Source of the DNA: Nostoc linckia NIES-25
GTDB taxonomy: Bacteria > Cyanobacteriota > Cyanobacteriia > Cyanobacteriales > Nostocaceae
Length of the DNA: 64,000 nt
Reading direction: 5' to 3'
NCBI RefSeq assembly: GCF_002368035.1
Contig: NZ_AP018222.1
Span: 806,001-870,000, forward strand
Made by a program: the position numbers and the translations under genes. Shown here piece by piece: positions 1 through 8,626 of the stretch. Within the stretch, counting starts at the first letter, position 1. The number at the start of each line of letters is the position of its first letter. The notes under the pieces are model-generated. The model ran no database searches. It saw nothing but the letters and a program-made list of their open reading frames with translations, and was not told the origin of the DNA.

Positions 1-2
1 GA

Positions 3-293
3 ATTTCTGTACTCGCTACAAGAAACTTTACCTGTCAGACTTTGCAAAGATTTATTCGAGATATTTTGCGATTTATTAAGCTGTACTCAAATGCACTCAA
101 GTATGGTTTAGGTAGCTATAAAACTGAAAATTTTGTATATCGTATTACTATTATTATCTTATTATCTGGCTCGACAAAAAACAACTTTCTTTATTTTCTT
201 TTAGGATTTGCTGTCTGTATGTATATATACGTTTTCAAATATCGCTATCGCTCATCAGAGATGTTTTCTTATTATATAGATGTGTGGGAATAA
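3..293 (+). CDS. C-terminal part of an unidentified membrane protein (cut by left edge)
   Basis: The frame is open from the first bases of the window to the stop at 291-293, so this is probably the end of a gene that starts outside. The nearest in-window start would be a TTG at 42, with no convincing ribosome site. The visible part has a basic, aromatic first half and one hydrophobic stretch in the last third that looks like a membrane helix, followed by a Tyr/Arg-rich tail. I recognise no family. It could also be a chance open frame in AT-rich DNA. Confidence 0.3.
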   Translation: MSVLATRNFTCQTLQRFIRDILRFIKLYSNALKYGLGSYKTENFVYRITIIILLSGSTKNNFLYFLLGFAVCMYIYVFKYRYRSSEMFSYYIDVWE

Positions 294-420
294 CTAACAT
301 AAAAATTCCCAGCAGTATAATAGGTAGATATTCCCATAGCAGTTAAATAATCGCTGATTCCTGTAAGGGAGTAAAGCTATACTACCCTAGCGGCGAAACT
401 TGTAAAGAGTAATTAACGGA

Positions 421-708
421 GTTCAAATACTCGTCAATCCAGTTCAGAAGTGGATTCATCCAGTTCAAATACTCGTCAATCCACTTCAGAGGTGGATTCA
501 TCCAGTTCAAATACTCGTTAATCCAGTTCAGAGGTGGATTCATCCAGTTCAAATACTCGTCAATCCAGTTCAGAGGTGGATTCATCCAGTTCAAATACTC
601 GTCAATCCAGTTCAGAGGCGGATTCATCCAGTTCAAATACTCGTCAATCCAGTTCAGAGGTGGATTCATCCAGTTCAAATACTCGTCAATCCACTTCAGA
701 GGTGGATG
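421..708. repeat. 42-bp minisatellite, seven copies
   Basis: Copies begin at 421, 463, 505, 547, 589, 631 and 673, the last one partial. The period is exactly 42 bp, a multiple of three, so both strands stay open across it. The plus strand reads a Ser/Asn/Thr-rich 14-residue repeat and the minus strand an Asn-Trp-Met-Asn-Pro-Pro type 14-residue repeat. Copies differ at only one to three positions, which suggests recent expansion. Neither reading frame has a convincing start or domain, so I treat it as a noncoding repeat. Confidence 0.9.
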
Positions 709-933
709 AAAAAAATAAGGGCATACATCTGTACGCCCCCATAGCCAATTTATTTATTGCAAAGTCAAGACGCGATGAATCGCGTCTCTACAAATCCTCT
801 ATTTGTCGCGTTGTTTCTTCCTTTGCGCCTTTGCGTCTTTGCATGTTAGCGTTCGCGGAGCGTCTCGTATAGAAGCGGGGCGCAGCCCAATAAAAATACC
901 GTGGTTCATCTACCCAAAAATCACCGTAACTTA

Positions 934-1410
934 TCAAGATGCGGGAGTTTTTGCAGATTTACCTTTACTAATAGCCTTAAACCGTTCGCCTAACTGTTCA
1001 GCCACACTCTTTAACCCTGGAGTCTTTTTTGATGCAGTCTTGACATAATCATAAACAGTTAAACTGCCAGTCATCGCTTCACTACCGACAGCCATTAGGG
1101 TATCATCGACTTGTTCGGTGAGTTGCTGCATGGAGATTAAAAGCTCAGTCAACGCAGTTGCTAATTGATAATCCCGAACAAGTTCGTCAACGTCAAAAGT
1201 CGCTGGCAGAATTTCCCGGTTAGATTGAGCAGCAGTGATGCTATTGTTTACAAAGGCGAGGCTTTTATCGCCCATTTTGACTAACTTACGCCGTTCGTCA
1301 GCACTGAGAGTAACTAAAAAGGGAAGCTTTTGTTGGACTTTCTGTAGCGCGGCTTTAATTTCTTGGATATCTTGTGGCGAAAGGGAGCCTGTAATATTTT
1401 GATAAGCCAT
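934..1410 (-). CDS. Hypothetical helical protein, 158 aa
   Basis: I chose the ATG at 1410, because the upstream extension to 1449 adds 13 low-quality residues. The protein is mostly alpha-helical with charged residues: an N-terminal region with a Pro-Gln-Asp-Ile-Gln-Glu start, a middle with Leu-rich helices, and a Lys/Ser/Ala-rich tail. There is no signal peptide or membrane segment. I do not recognise a named family, although the composition is that of a real soluble protein. It stands alone, with a repeat-rich stretch on its 3' side. Confidence 0.6.
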   Translation of the reverse strand: MAYQNITGSLSPQDIQEIKAALQKVQQKLPFLVTLSADERRKLVKMGDKSLAFVNNSITAAQSNREILPATFDVDELVRDYQLATALTELLISMQQLTEQVDDTLMAVGSEAMTGSLTVYDYVKTASKKTPGLKSVAEQLGERFKAISKGKSAKTPAS

Positions 1411-1449
1411 CGTATATTTACCTTGGGAGTGATGAGGGTGAAGTAGCAA

Positions 1450-1704
1450 AATTTGCTACGTATATAATTCCCCTTGGTAAGAGCGATCGCACATTATATC
1501 GAGTTTAGTTGAAAACTTATTGTTTAGAGTGACGCGGAGACTGGAGACGCGAAGATATTTTAGTTAACTTGAAAGCCTAAGTACAACATTTCATTAATTC
1601 GTAGAGAATTCTCTGCGTACCTTTGCGCTAACCTCTGCGCTCCTACCCTACGGGAAGGCGAAGCGCCTATGCGTTTAAATTTCAATCCTCAATTCACCAC
1701 AATT
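1450..1704. other. Gap with repeat fragments
   Basis: No gene is visible. The stretch holds a HIP1-like site and a GC-rich repeat around 1640-1672 of the kind scattered through Nostoc genomes. The truncated HNH gene follows it. Confidence 0.5.
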
Positions 1705-1818
1705 TTACGTAAAGTTTACTAAGCCGTCTAATTCTGGATATAAACAATACTCGCATAGATGGGCGGCGCGATCGCTAACTAAACGCCGTAATTCCGCATT
1801 AATATATGGACGAGACAT
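1705..1818 (-). pseudogene. Truncated HNH endonuclease, N-terminal 37 codons
   Basis: The minus strand starts with ATG at 1818 and reads MSRPYINAELRRLV, then a CxxC knuckle (LCEYC), before stopping at 1705. This matches the conserved beginning of small cyanobacterial HNH nucleases, which normally continue past the Cys pair to an HNH motif and are over 100 residues long. The catalytic part is absent here, so the gene is a remnant. It lies 9 bp after the 84-residue gene on the same strand, which suggests a former two-gene unit. The family call is from memory of its N-terminal signature. Confidence 0.6.
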
Positions 1819-1827
1819 ATTGAACAC

Positions 1828-2082
1828 TTATTGAGGGTTAACGTACTGATTAGCTTTTGCTTTTGCCAAAGTCATAATATGCTCTAGCGTGAGGAAATAA
1901 TCTGACTCTCGCTGGTCACTTCCAGTAAGACCTTCAGTTTTTGCCCGATAAACCAGATCATTTAAACGGTCTTTGGCTGCATCAGAGAGTTTGAAATCGA
2001 TAACACTTTGGGGAGTAGTACCAGCAGCAATAAAATCTATAATTTCGTCGTAAACTTTGGTGGTATTTACAGATGTAGTCAT
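1828..2082 (-). CDS. Small conserved hypothetical protein, 84 aa
   Basis: A compact alpha-helical acidic protein. It begins MTTSVNTTKVYDEIIDFIA and contains an LSDAAKDRLNDLV segment and a central helix rich in Lys and Glu. No signal peptide or membrane helix is present. It sits directly upstream of the truncated HNH nuclease gene on the same strand. In other cyanobacteria I recall similar small proteins preceding HNH genes, so it may be the surviving partner of a broken pair. The function is unknown. Confidence 0.6.
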   Translation of the reverse strand: MTTSVNTTKVYDEIIDFIAAGTTPQSVIDFKLSDAAKDRLNDLVYRAKTEGLTGSDQRESDYFLTLEHIMTLAKAKANQYVNPQ

Positions 2083-2253
2083 GAGATTACCTTTTTTATT
2101 TAATTTTACTAATTTATATGCGATCGGTCACAAAGACCTCATGTAGAGACGCGATTCATCGCGTCTGAAAGCCACGTTACAGAGACACAATAAATCGCCG
2201 TCTCTACAAAGAATATTCTCGTCAACTATTCCTTTTTATGATTAATCACTACT

Positions 2254-2478
2254 CTATGCAACTTCCAAAGATTTTCCTAGCGTCTTAGGCTCCGGTAGAG
2301 GTTCGCCATCAGCCAAAGATGATTCAATCAACATTTCTAAAACTTCCTGAGCATTTTTCAGAGCTTCTTCATAAGTTTCTCCATGAGTGCAAGGCTGCAT
2401 TATATTAGTAAACTCAGGCAGCAAAACCACATAACAATTGTCTTCTTCTGACCATTGAATAATGATTGTATATTTCAT
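2254..2478 (-). CDS. hicB: HicB-family antitoxin
   Basis: 74 residues with the HicB partial RNase-H-like fold signature: an N-terminal beta strand (MKYTIIIQW), the CYVVLLPEF segment, then a HGETYEEALKNAQEVLEM helix. It is the likely antitoxin of the upstream HicA toxin. Their genes overlap by 4 bp, as is usual for hicAB. A short C-terminal tail replaces the DNA-binding domain of longer HicB proteins, so autoregulation may need another factor. It is the last gene of a tight minus-strand run beginning with the NACHT ATPase. Confidence 0.85.
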   Translation of the reverse strand: MKYTIIIQWSEEDNCYVVLLPEFTNIMQPCTHGETYEEALKNAQEVLEMLIESSLADGEPLPEPKTLGKSLEVA

Positions 2479-2699
2479 TCTTCTGCCTCCTCGTTTTCTT
2501 GCATTTTATTTAGTTCTTCAAGTGCTTCATTGACTTGCTTTTCTAAATAAGGTTTAGCATCGCTACCATCTTTGCCAGCAATAATGATAGCTTTAGGCAA
2601 TTGCGGATGCATCCATTTACTGTGGCTACCCTTTGCAGGTTTATAAGTAAATCCTGCTTGCAACAATAAGCTTTTGAGTTCTCTAATTTTCTTAGGCAT
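2475..2699 (-). CDS. hicA: HicA-family toxin
   Basis: 74 residues with a double-stranded-RNA-binding-like fold. The conserved GSHSKW motif (residues about 23-28) holds the active-site His, preceded by a Gly-Phe strand and followed by a basic strand with Pro and Ile. HicA toxins cleave mRNA and are held by HicB. The C-terminal helix is longer and more acidic than usual. The gene starts 4 bp after the 76-residue gene and overlaps hicB by 4 bp, so the three are translated together. Confidence 0.85.
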   Translation of the reverse strand: MPKKIRELKSLLLQAGFTYKPAKGSHSKWMHPQLPKAIIIAGKDGSDAKPYLEKQVNEALEELNKMQENEEAEE

Positions 2700-2703
2700 A
2701 ACC

Positions 2704-2934
2704 TCAGCTTACATTTTGAATCATTCTCCAATTTTTTACCCGACCTTCAGCAATATCTTTTTTACCTCTTTCAAATGATTCAATAAATCCAGGGATATCA
2801 AGCAACTCTTGGGTAGCGTCTTCACTTTCTTTATCTGCCAGATATGCTAAAAAGTCAGCAACAAGCTGTAAGCTTTCTGAAGATAATACATCCAAATATT
2901 GGTTGATTTGCTGACGAACTTCTGTATTGTTCAT
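2704..2934 (-). CDS. Small antitoxin-like protein, 76 aa
   Basis: A helical protein with a VRQQINQYLDVLSSESLQ start, an FLAYLADKESE segment and a C-terminal FERGKKDIAEGRVKNW motif. Cyanobacteria carry many such proteins, usually beside toxins, and they resemble DUF2281-type antitoxins. Here it lies between the NACHT ATPase gene (15-bp gap) and hicA (4-bp gap), all on the minus strand. It may be a second antitoxin or a DNA-binding partner for the HicAB pair. The assignment rests on the C-terminal motif and context. Confidence 0.65.
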   Translation of the reverse strand: MNNTEVRQQINQYLDVLSSESLQLVADFLAYLADKESEDATQELLDIPGFIESFERGKKDIAEGRVKNWRMIQNVS

Positions 2935-2949
2935 ATTTTCACCACTCTT

Positions 2950-5900
2950 TTACTTCTCTAATTGTGCCAACTTCTTCTGAGCGAATTCCCGCACTTTTTT
3001 ATCTGGGTCATTCTCTGCTCTGTCGCGCAACAGTGGTAAAGTCTGCTCATGCTGAGGATATTGTTCAATGATTGCCTCAAGTGCTATTTGCCGGGAAGGA
3101 ACCTGATTCTTATTAGAGGTGCTATCAGTTGAGAAATCCCAAAATATCGGATTAAAGGAATCATCAACAGCACATTCATAAAGGAAATCATAAATTTCAG
3201 GACTAGTCTGCCAACTCTTAATCAGTTCTTCCATCACTTCGTGTTTGATATAGCCGAAATTATCAAGTTGAGCAGATTTTTTGAGCAAAGGTAAAATCCT
3301 AAGTTGATTTTTCCATACCTGCGCTAATTCTTTCACTACTGTACTTTGTACCACCCAATCGTTACTAGACTGAGCAAGGGATTCGAGCATTGCTAGAGTC
3401 TCTGGATCATCTTTCCAACCCCGCGCTAACTCTTGCACTGCTATAGTCTGTATGCTTCTATCCTCACTAAATTGAGTAAGGGATTTGAGCATTGGTAAAG
3501 TATCGGGATCATCTTTCCAACCTCGTGCTAATTCTTGTATTGCTACATAGGCAGAGATGTTATCTCTATCATGAATAAGTTGAGCAAGAGATTTGAGTAT
3601 TGGTAAAGTATCGGGATCATCTTTCCAACCTCGCACTAACTCTTGCACTGCCATAGCTGGTATATCTCCATCCTTTCCATTCAAACCATACATAGCTAAA
3701 GTTTTGAGCCAAGGTAATATCTCTACATGGTTACTCCACGTAGTTGTAATGGCTGGAAGTACCTTAGTAATAATTTTATGAATGAAGTTAACTTGGTCTG
3801 TAAAGATATTAGCTACATCTTCTGGGCTGTAAGTAGCATAATACTCTGCTAAGTTTTTTAGATACTTAAGCAATTTATTATCAGTTATTGTTATTGTAGA
3901 GCGGTTTCTTACATCTAAAATACAATCAGATGCGAGAAGAAGTATATCAATAACTTCTTCTTCAGAACCACCTTGATTTAGGCAGTGATCAAATATTTCA
4001 ATTAAATATTCAATAATCTCGCCTGTAAACTTTGGCTCAATCATTCCGGCAATTAGCAGCAAAACTTCATGCCAACTTTCATCTTGCCAGTGTTTGCCAA
4101 AAACTTCATTCTTCAGTTCCTCAATAATCAGCGTTTGCGTTTCTTTAAACTGCCAGACAAACTCCCAAGCACAGAAATATTCTAAAAATGTCCGATGCAC
4201 AAAAGCATAATAATCTGCACCCAGGAAACATAACATAAAGTTGCGAGTCCGCAGTTGATTAATCATCACCCGCGCCACTTCTCTGGGTTTATCAAATTCT
4301 ATGGTTTTGAGATAATCACTCAGAACTTTGACTAAATCATTTTCATTAATCAAATTCCCTGCCAAACCTTTCTTACCTGTCTGCATCCGATAAGCAACCT
4401 GACGCAGCATCGCTTGTTTATCTTTATAATCAATCGTCTTCGGATCTAACCTCTTATCTTCTGTCAAAGCGCGTTCCACATCCCATTGATGCAGCAGTAC
4501 CCGCGATGCTTGATTATAAAGTTCGGCTCTATCTCTTGGCAGTTCTTGATTTCGATTCAGAATTGCCATCATCGTCAACAACAAAGGATTTCCCGCCAGT
4601 TCTGCAATAGCTTTAGATGCAGCAATTCCTCTTTGCAGCCGTTCCCGTTTTCTCACTTTTTCTGCTACATCAGCAAAAGTTAACTCATGCCAACGGTGGA
4701 TAAAATCCTGAATTTGTTCTGAGTCTAAATCTTGTAAAATAAAGTGGCGAAACTCAGCATCACGCAATCGTTGTGGTTTATAGCCAATAATCCGAGAAGT
4801 GACAATTACCTGCACGTTGGGATAGTCATTAGTAAAGCGATGAATATCAGTAATTACATCTTCTCGCTGACCGGGGTCAAAGACTTCATCTAAACCATCA
4901 AACATCACTAAGGCATTACCAGCTTTTAATTGTTTATCTACTTCAAGCTGATTGAGATGATGAATTGCACCGCTACATTGATGGAAGAATTCGAGAAAAT
5001 TATTGCACTCTTTATCTTCCCGTCGCCGCATATAAGTGCGTAACTCAATTAGCAAGGGAATTGGTAAAGATATAACATTATCCAGTGGTGACTCAGCCCA
5101 ATTCAAAGCCAGAAATTGCAACAAAGTAGACTTCCCGGAACCAGGATCGCCCAAAACCACAATATATTTATAATCTTGCTTTTTATTGACAACATCTAAA
5201 ACTGAACAGATCGGTTGTTCAAGATAAAACCGTTTGTGGCGTTCTAATTCTTCTAATTCAATTGCTTCTACTTGGTCACTTTCTCGCAGCCGTCTCAGAT
5301 GTTCTTTAGGCAGTTCGTGAACTTGTGGCAAAACTTGATGAGTTTCCCGGACATTTTGAGCAGTAAAAATCCGCCATAATTTAAGTTCGTTATAGGCATA
5401 GCCGCTAGTATCTAAGCTATCTAACTTGAGATTGCCATAGCACTCACGGATTCCTTCTTGATATTTAATTAAATCAAATGTAGTAATCTTCTGAGCATTC
5501 CCTTCTAAGATGTCTTTGATTTTATCCAGATTTTGGGAATCGAGAATATCTCTGAGTTCAGGAATACCTTGAATAATCTCTTTAACCTTTTGCAGATATT
5601 TCTTAGCAATCCGCTTCCAGTTAAAATCATCTGGTAACGGATTTGAGACGTTAATGTTATCCCAAATTTCTTGTAATGTATTAGTGTCTATAACTGGATT
5701 CTGATCTTTAAAGGCATTTCCCAAAATTTCTTTGACTTCTTGATTTTTGAGAAATTGCTTTATCGGCTGCGTATACTTTTTGATTTCATCTTCAGAAAGT
5801 TCTCCATCTTTTAAATCCTCCTGCACCAGTTGTAAAAATTCTTTTAACGCTTTGCCAGCAGCGATTTCTATATCTTCCTTCTTAAGTTTCTGGACAATGT

Positions 5901-6093
5901 TGCCAGGGATGCCTTTTAATAAATCTTTAGCCCAATCTTTAGCAGCATCTCTAGCTAAGTCTTCGAGAATGGGTTTAAAAATCAACCCAGTAGCCTGAGT
6001 TACACCCCAAATAGCTAACCAGTCCAGTATCATACTCGCGTCTGTTGAGATTTTGACTACGAGTATATACACTAGGCTGACTAATGTTTCCAA
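2950..6093 (-). CDS. NACHT-domain STAND ATPase with HEAT-like repeats
   Basis: 1047 residues from 6093; a Met at residue 21 (start 6033) is an equally good start and begins the LDWLAIWGVTQATG segment typical of cyanobacterial NACHT proteins. Order: a helical N-terminal domain (about 20-300), a NACHT ATPase with Walker A GDPGSGKS (315-322) and Walker B LVMFDGLDEV (395-404), a helical winged region, then C-terminal HEAT-like repeats (about 770-960) with a recurring VQELARGWKDDPDTL unit. No membrane segment is certain. NACHT proteins are signal-sensing switches and some bacterial ones defend against phage; that role here is inference. It heads a tight operon with the small antitoxin-like protein and HicAB. 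Confidence 0.85.
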   Translation of the reverse strand: METLVSLVYILVVKISTDASMILDWLAIWGVTQATGLIFKPILEDLARDAAKDWAKDLLKGIPGNIVQKLKKEDIEIAAGKALKEFLQLVQEDLKDGELSEDEIKKYTQPIKQFLKNQEVKEILGNAFKDQNPVIDTNTLQEIWDNINVSNPLPDDFNWKRIAKKYLQKVKEIIQGIPELRDILDSQNLDKIKDILEGNAQKITTFDLIKYQEGIRECYGNLKLDSLDTSGYAYNELKLWRIFTAQNVRETHQVLPQVHELPKEHLRRLRESDQVEAIELEELERHKRFYLEQPICSVLDVVNKKQDYKYIVVLGDPGSGKSTLLQFLALNWAESPLDNVISLPIPLLIELRTYMRRREDKECNNFLEFFHQCSGAIHHLNQLEVDKQLKAGNALVMFDGLDEVFDPGQREDVITDIHRFTNDYPNVQVIVTSRIIGYKPQRLRDAEFRHFILQDLDSEQIQDFIHRWHELTFADVAEKVRKRERLQRGIAASKAIAELAGNPLLLTMMAILNRNQELPRDRAELYNQASRVLLHQWDVERALTEDKRLDPKTIDYKDKQAMLRQVAYRMQTGKKGLAGNLINENDLVKVLSDYLKTIEFDKPREVARVMINQLRTRNFMLCFLGADYYAFVHRTFLEYFCAWEFVWQFKETQTLIIEELKNEVFGKHWQDESWHEVLLLIAGMIEPKFTGEIIEYLIEIFDHCLNQGGSEEEVIDILLLASDCILDVRNRSTITITDNKLLKYLKNLAEYYATYSPEDVANIFTDQVNFIHKIITKVLPAITTTWSNHVEILPWLKTLAMYGLNGKDGDIPAMAVQELVRGWKDDPDTLPILKSLAQLIHDRDNISAYVAIQELARGWKDDPDTLPMLKSLTQFSEDRSIQTIAVQELARGWKDDPETLAMLESLAQSSNDWVVQSTVVKELAQVWKNQLRILPLLKKSAQLDNFGYIKHEVMEELIKSWQTSPEIYDFLYECAVDDSFNPIFWDFSTDSTSNKNQVPSRQIALEAIIEQYPQHEQTLPLLRDRAENDPDKKVREFAQKKLAQLEK

Positions 6094-6195
6094 ATTTCAG
6101 AGTTATTGCAGAAACAAACCTTAATTTTGCGGTTTCTACAAAGAGTGGGCTGTGCTTAAGGGATAATAAATACATTTGCTTATAGATGCACAGTT

Positions 6196-8016
6196 ATGAC
6201 TTGCTGCCTCAATCCAGCTTGCCACAACCCACTCAGTCTTGGCGATCGCACAATGTTTTGCTCTAACTGCGGTACGAGATTGGTAGTGCTGAGAAACCGC
6301 TATCGTCCGATTAAATCATTAGGTGGCGGGGGATTTGGTAAAACTTATTTAGCAGAAGATATCGACAAACTAAATGAGCTTTGCGTCATCAAACAGTTTG
6401 CACCGCAAGTACAGGGGACAGCAGCACTAAACAAAGCCACAGAACTATTTGAGCAAGAAGCAAAGCGACTGCAACAGTTAGGAAAACACTCTCAAATTCC
6501 CACACTGCTGGCGTATTTTAATGAAGATAATTGTCTGTATTTGGTGCAGGAGTTTATCGAAGGGCAGAATTTATTGCTGGAATTACAACAGCAGGGAACC
6601 TTCAACGAACAAAAAGCTAGAGAATTATTGCTTGATTTGTTAGATATTCTCCAAACAGTTCATCAACAGAAAGTTATTCACCGCGATATCAAACCAGAAA
6701 ATATTATTCGTCGCAGCGATGGCAAGTTGGTATTGATTGATTTTGGTGCATCCAAGCAACTGACAGCAACAGCAATGACACAAGTAGGAACAAGTATTGG
6801 TTCCTTTGGTTATGCCTCACTAGAACAAATGCAAGATGGCGAAGCTTACCCAGCCAGTGATTTATATAGTGTCGGTGCAACTTGCTTTCACCTGTTGAGT
6901 GGAATTCACCCCCGCCAACTTTGGCAACGACAAGGTTATGCTTGGATTGCGAGTTGGAGACAACATTTACAGCAACCAGTAAGCCAGGAATTAGGGCAAA
7001 TTCTAGATAAATTGTTGCATGAAGAATACCAGCAGCGTTATCAGTCGGCGGCGGAGGTTTTAGAAGCATTAAGCTCACAGCCAGAACCAGCAACTCAGCC
7101 TGTTGTACCTTTAGTTACTCCACCACCCAGCCCAAAAAAATCTATTCTTATACGTCTTTTGGTTATTCCATTAATTGTATTGCTCGGTGTTGGTACTGTT
7201 TATTTTATAGTGGTGACAAATCCATTCAAAACAGCACAGGAAATTGCTGATAGTTACTATGGAGAAGGATTAGAAAAATACAACAATAAAGATTTTCGTG
7301 GTGCGATTGAAGACTACACCAAAGTTATCAAAATTAATCCTAACGCAGTTGCCGCTTATTACAATCGGGGTTTAGCTCAATCGAATTTAGGAGATGAGCA
7401 AGCTGCTATTGAAGATTACAACCAAGCTATCAAAATTAATCCCAACTATTCACTAGCTTATGTTGGCCGCGGTTTAGCTCGCTCGACTTTAGGAGATAAG
7501 CAAGCTGCAATTGAAGATTACAACCAAGCCATCAAAATTGCTCCTAAATATTCGCTAGCTTACTACAACCGAGGTAATGCTCGCTCGGCTTTAAAAGATA
7601 AACAAGGTGCAATCGAAGATTACGATCGAGCTATCAAAATTAATCCCAGATATTCAGTAGCTTATAACAACCGAGGTAATGCTCGCTCGGCTTTAGGAGA
7701 TAAACAAGGTGCAATTGAAGATTACAATCTAGCCATCAAAATTAATCCCAAGTATCCACTAGCTTACAATAACCGTGGTTTAGCTCGTTCTACTTTAGGA
7801 GATAAACAAGGTGCAATTGAAGATTACAACCAAGCGATCGCAATCAATCCCAACTATGCACTAGCTTACAGCAACCGGGGTATAGCTCATTCTGCTTTAG
7901 GAAATAAGCAAGCTGCAATTGAAGATTTTCGTAAATCTGCCGATTTATATAAGCAGCAAGGGAAAGAAAGCGATTATCAAGATGTTCTAAACCGCATTCA
8001 ACAACTTGAGAAATAA
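6196..8016 (+). CDS. Ser/Thr protein kinase with zinc ribbon, membrane helix and TPR repeats
   Basis: 606 residues. A four-Cys zinc ribbon (C4, C9, C22, C25) precedes a complete Hanks-type kinase domain (about 35-290) with the glycine loop GGGGFGKTY, Lys66, catalytic HRDIKPEN (Asp164) and DFG (Asp182). A Pro-rich linker and a single membrane helix (about 316-337) follow. The C-terminal half is about seven 34-residue TPRs with a repeated GAIEDYNQAIKINP unit, probably periplasmic. This is a common cyanobacterial signalling architecture; the substrate is unknown. It is divergent from the NACHT operon across a 100-bp gap. The near-identical TPRs suggest recent internal duplication. Confidence 0.92.
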   Translation: MTCCLNPACHNPLSLGDRTMFCSNCGTRLVVLRNRYRPIKSLGGGGFGKTYLAEDIDKLNELCVIKQFAPQVQGTAALNKATELFEQEAKRLQQLGKHSQIPTLLAYFNEDNCLYLVQEFIEGQNLLLELQQQGTFNEQKARELLLDLLDILQTVHQQKVIHRDIKPENIIRRSDGKLVLIDFGASKQLTATAMTQVGTSIGSFGYASLEQMQDGEAYPASDLYSVGATCFHLLSGIHPRQLWQRQGYAWIASWRQHLQQPVSQELGQILDKLLHEEYQQRYQSAAEVLEALSSQPEPATQPVVPLVTPPPSPKKSILIRLLVIPLIVLLGVGTVYFIVVTNPFKTAQEIADSYYGEGLEKYNNKDFRGAIEDYTKVIKINPNAVAAYYNRGLAQSNLGDEQAAIEDYNQAIKINPNYSLAYVGRGLARSTLGDKQAAIEDYNQAIKIAPKYSLAYYNRGNARSALKDKQGAIEDYDRAIKINPRYSVAYNNRGNARSALGDKQGAIEDYNLAIKINPKYPLAYNNRGLARSTLGDKQGAIEDYNQAIAINPNYALAYSNRGIAHSALGNKQAAIEDFRKSADLYKQQGKESDYQDVLNRIQQLEK

Positions 8017-8044
8017 CCAGTTGCTATCGGATAAAACTTACAAT

Positions 8045-8212
8045 TTATGAATCAAGATTATCTGGCTCTATACCAAGCGAGCGCAATTTATCTGCTAACC
8101 GTTGAACGCGTTGTTCGGTTTTTTGGATTTTCTCTTGTGGTGTAGGATAGCGTTTTCCCGACTCATCATACCAATAAAGCCACTCTCTTGTAACACCGGA
8201 ATAATTGCCGCG
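8045..8212 (-). pseudogene. C-terminal fragment of a Uma2-type endonuclease
   Basis: The minus strand reads a WLYWYDESGKRYPTPQEKIQ segment followed by a Gln/Arg-rich coiled coil ending in LRSLGIEPDNL and a stop at 8045. This is the characteristic tail of Uma2 (DUF820) proteins in cyanobacteria. The PD-(D/E)XK nuclease body is missing upstream, where unrelated sequence begins. It is therefore a remnant, next to another remnant at 8286-8356. Confidence 0.6.
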
Positions 8213-8285
8213 ATCGCAGGTTAGGGATATGTGCGATTGCTTACTGTACGAATTTTACCAAGATGAAATCAGACACTGGTTTCCA

Positions 8286-8356
8286 GGCTGGCTAAGGTAG
8301 CGATAGAGACACCGTTCGGTTTGAGTCCTTTTTACGTTTGAGATAGCGATCGCTGT
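8286..8356 (-). pseudogene. Decayed fragment of a zinc-type dehydrogenase gene
   Basis: About 70 bases resemble, at roughly three positions in four, the segment of the intact dehydrogenase gene at 10216-11181 that encodes LKPNGIYLSTLPS. One frame of the remnant reads LKPNGVSIATLAS, with a stop nearby. It looks like what is left of a paralogue. Confidence 0.4.
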
Positions 8357-8562
8357 ATCTTTATTTATACGGAAGGGAATAGCCAATAAAATTGCAACTC
8401 TCTTTGTATATAACTTTATTCTCAAATCTGTACTTAATTTATATGTATTGTGCTGTAACTATAAGCTCAACCATTTTGTGATAAATAAAGAAAAATGAAA
8501 TATATGAAGATATTTAACGAAGTATTTTCAAAAACTATTACACTTGATTACCCTGTGTTCGG

Positions 8563-8592
8563 ACTCTCGGAAAATATCGGCTAGCCGAGAGT
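8563..8592 (+). promoter_or_regulatory. Hairpin before the dehydrogenase gene
   Basis: ACTCTCGG and CCGAGAGT form a perfect 8-bp stem around a 14-base loop, ending about 35 bases before the ATG at 8627. It could be an operator or a leader structure. There is no T-run, so it is not a typical terminator. Confidence 0.4.
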
Positions 8593-8626
8593 TGTGTGTG
8601 ACATAGTTCCCTACGAGGCTAGAAAA

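Noticed and set aside
382..678. 98-codon minus-strand frame over the 42-bp repeats
   Set aside because: It is the mirror of a noncoding minisatellite and has no domain or ribosome site.
421..708. Possible CRISPR array
   Set aside because: Copies are contiguous with no unique spacers, so it is a tandem repeat.
534..872. 112-codon plus-strand frame over the 42-bp repeats
   Set aside because: Ser/Asn repeat from the minisatellite joined to repeat-rich noncoding DNA; no convincing start.
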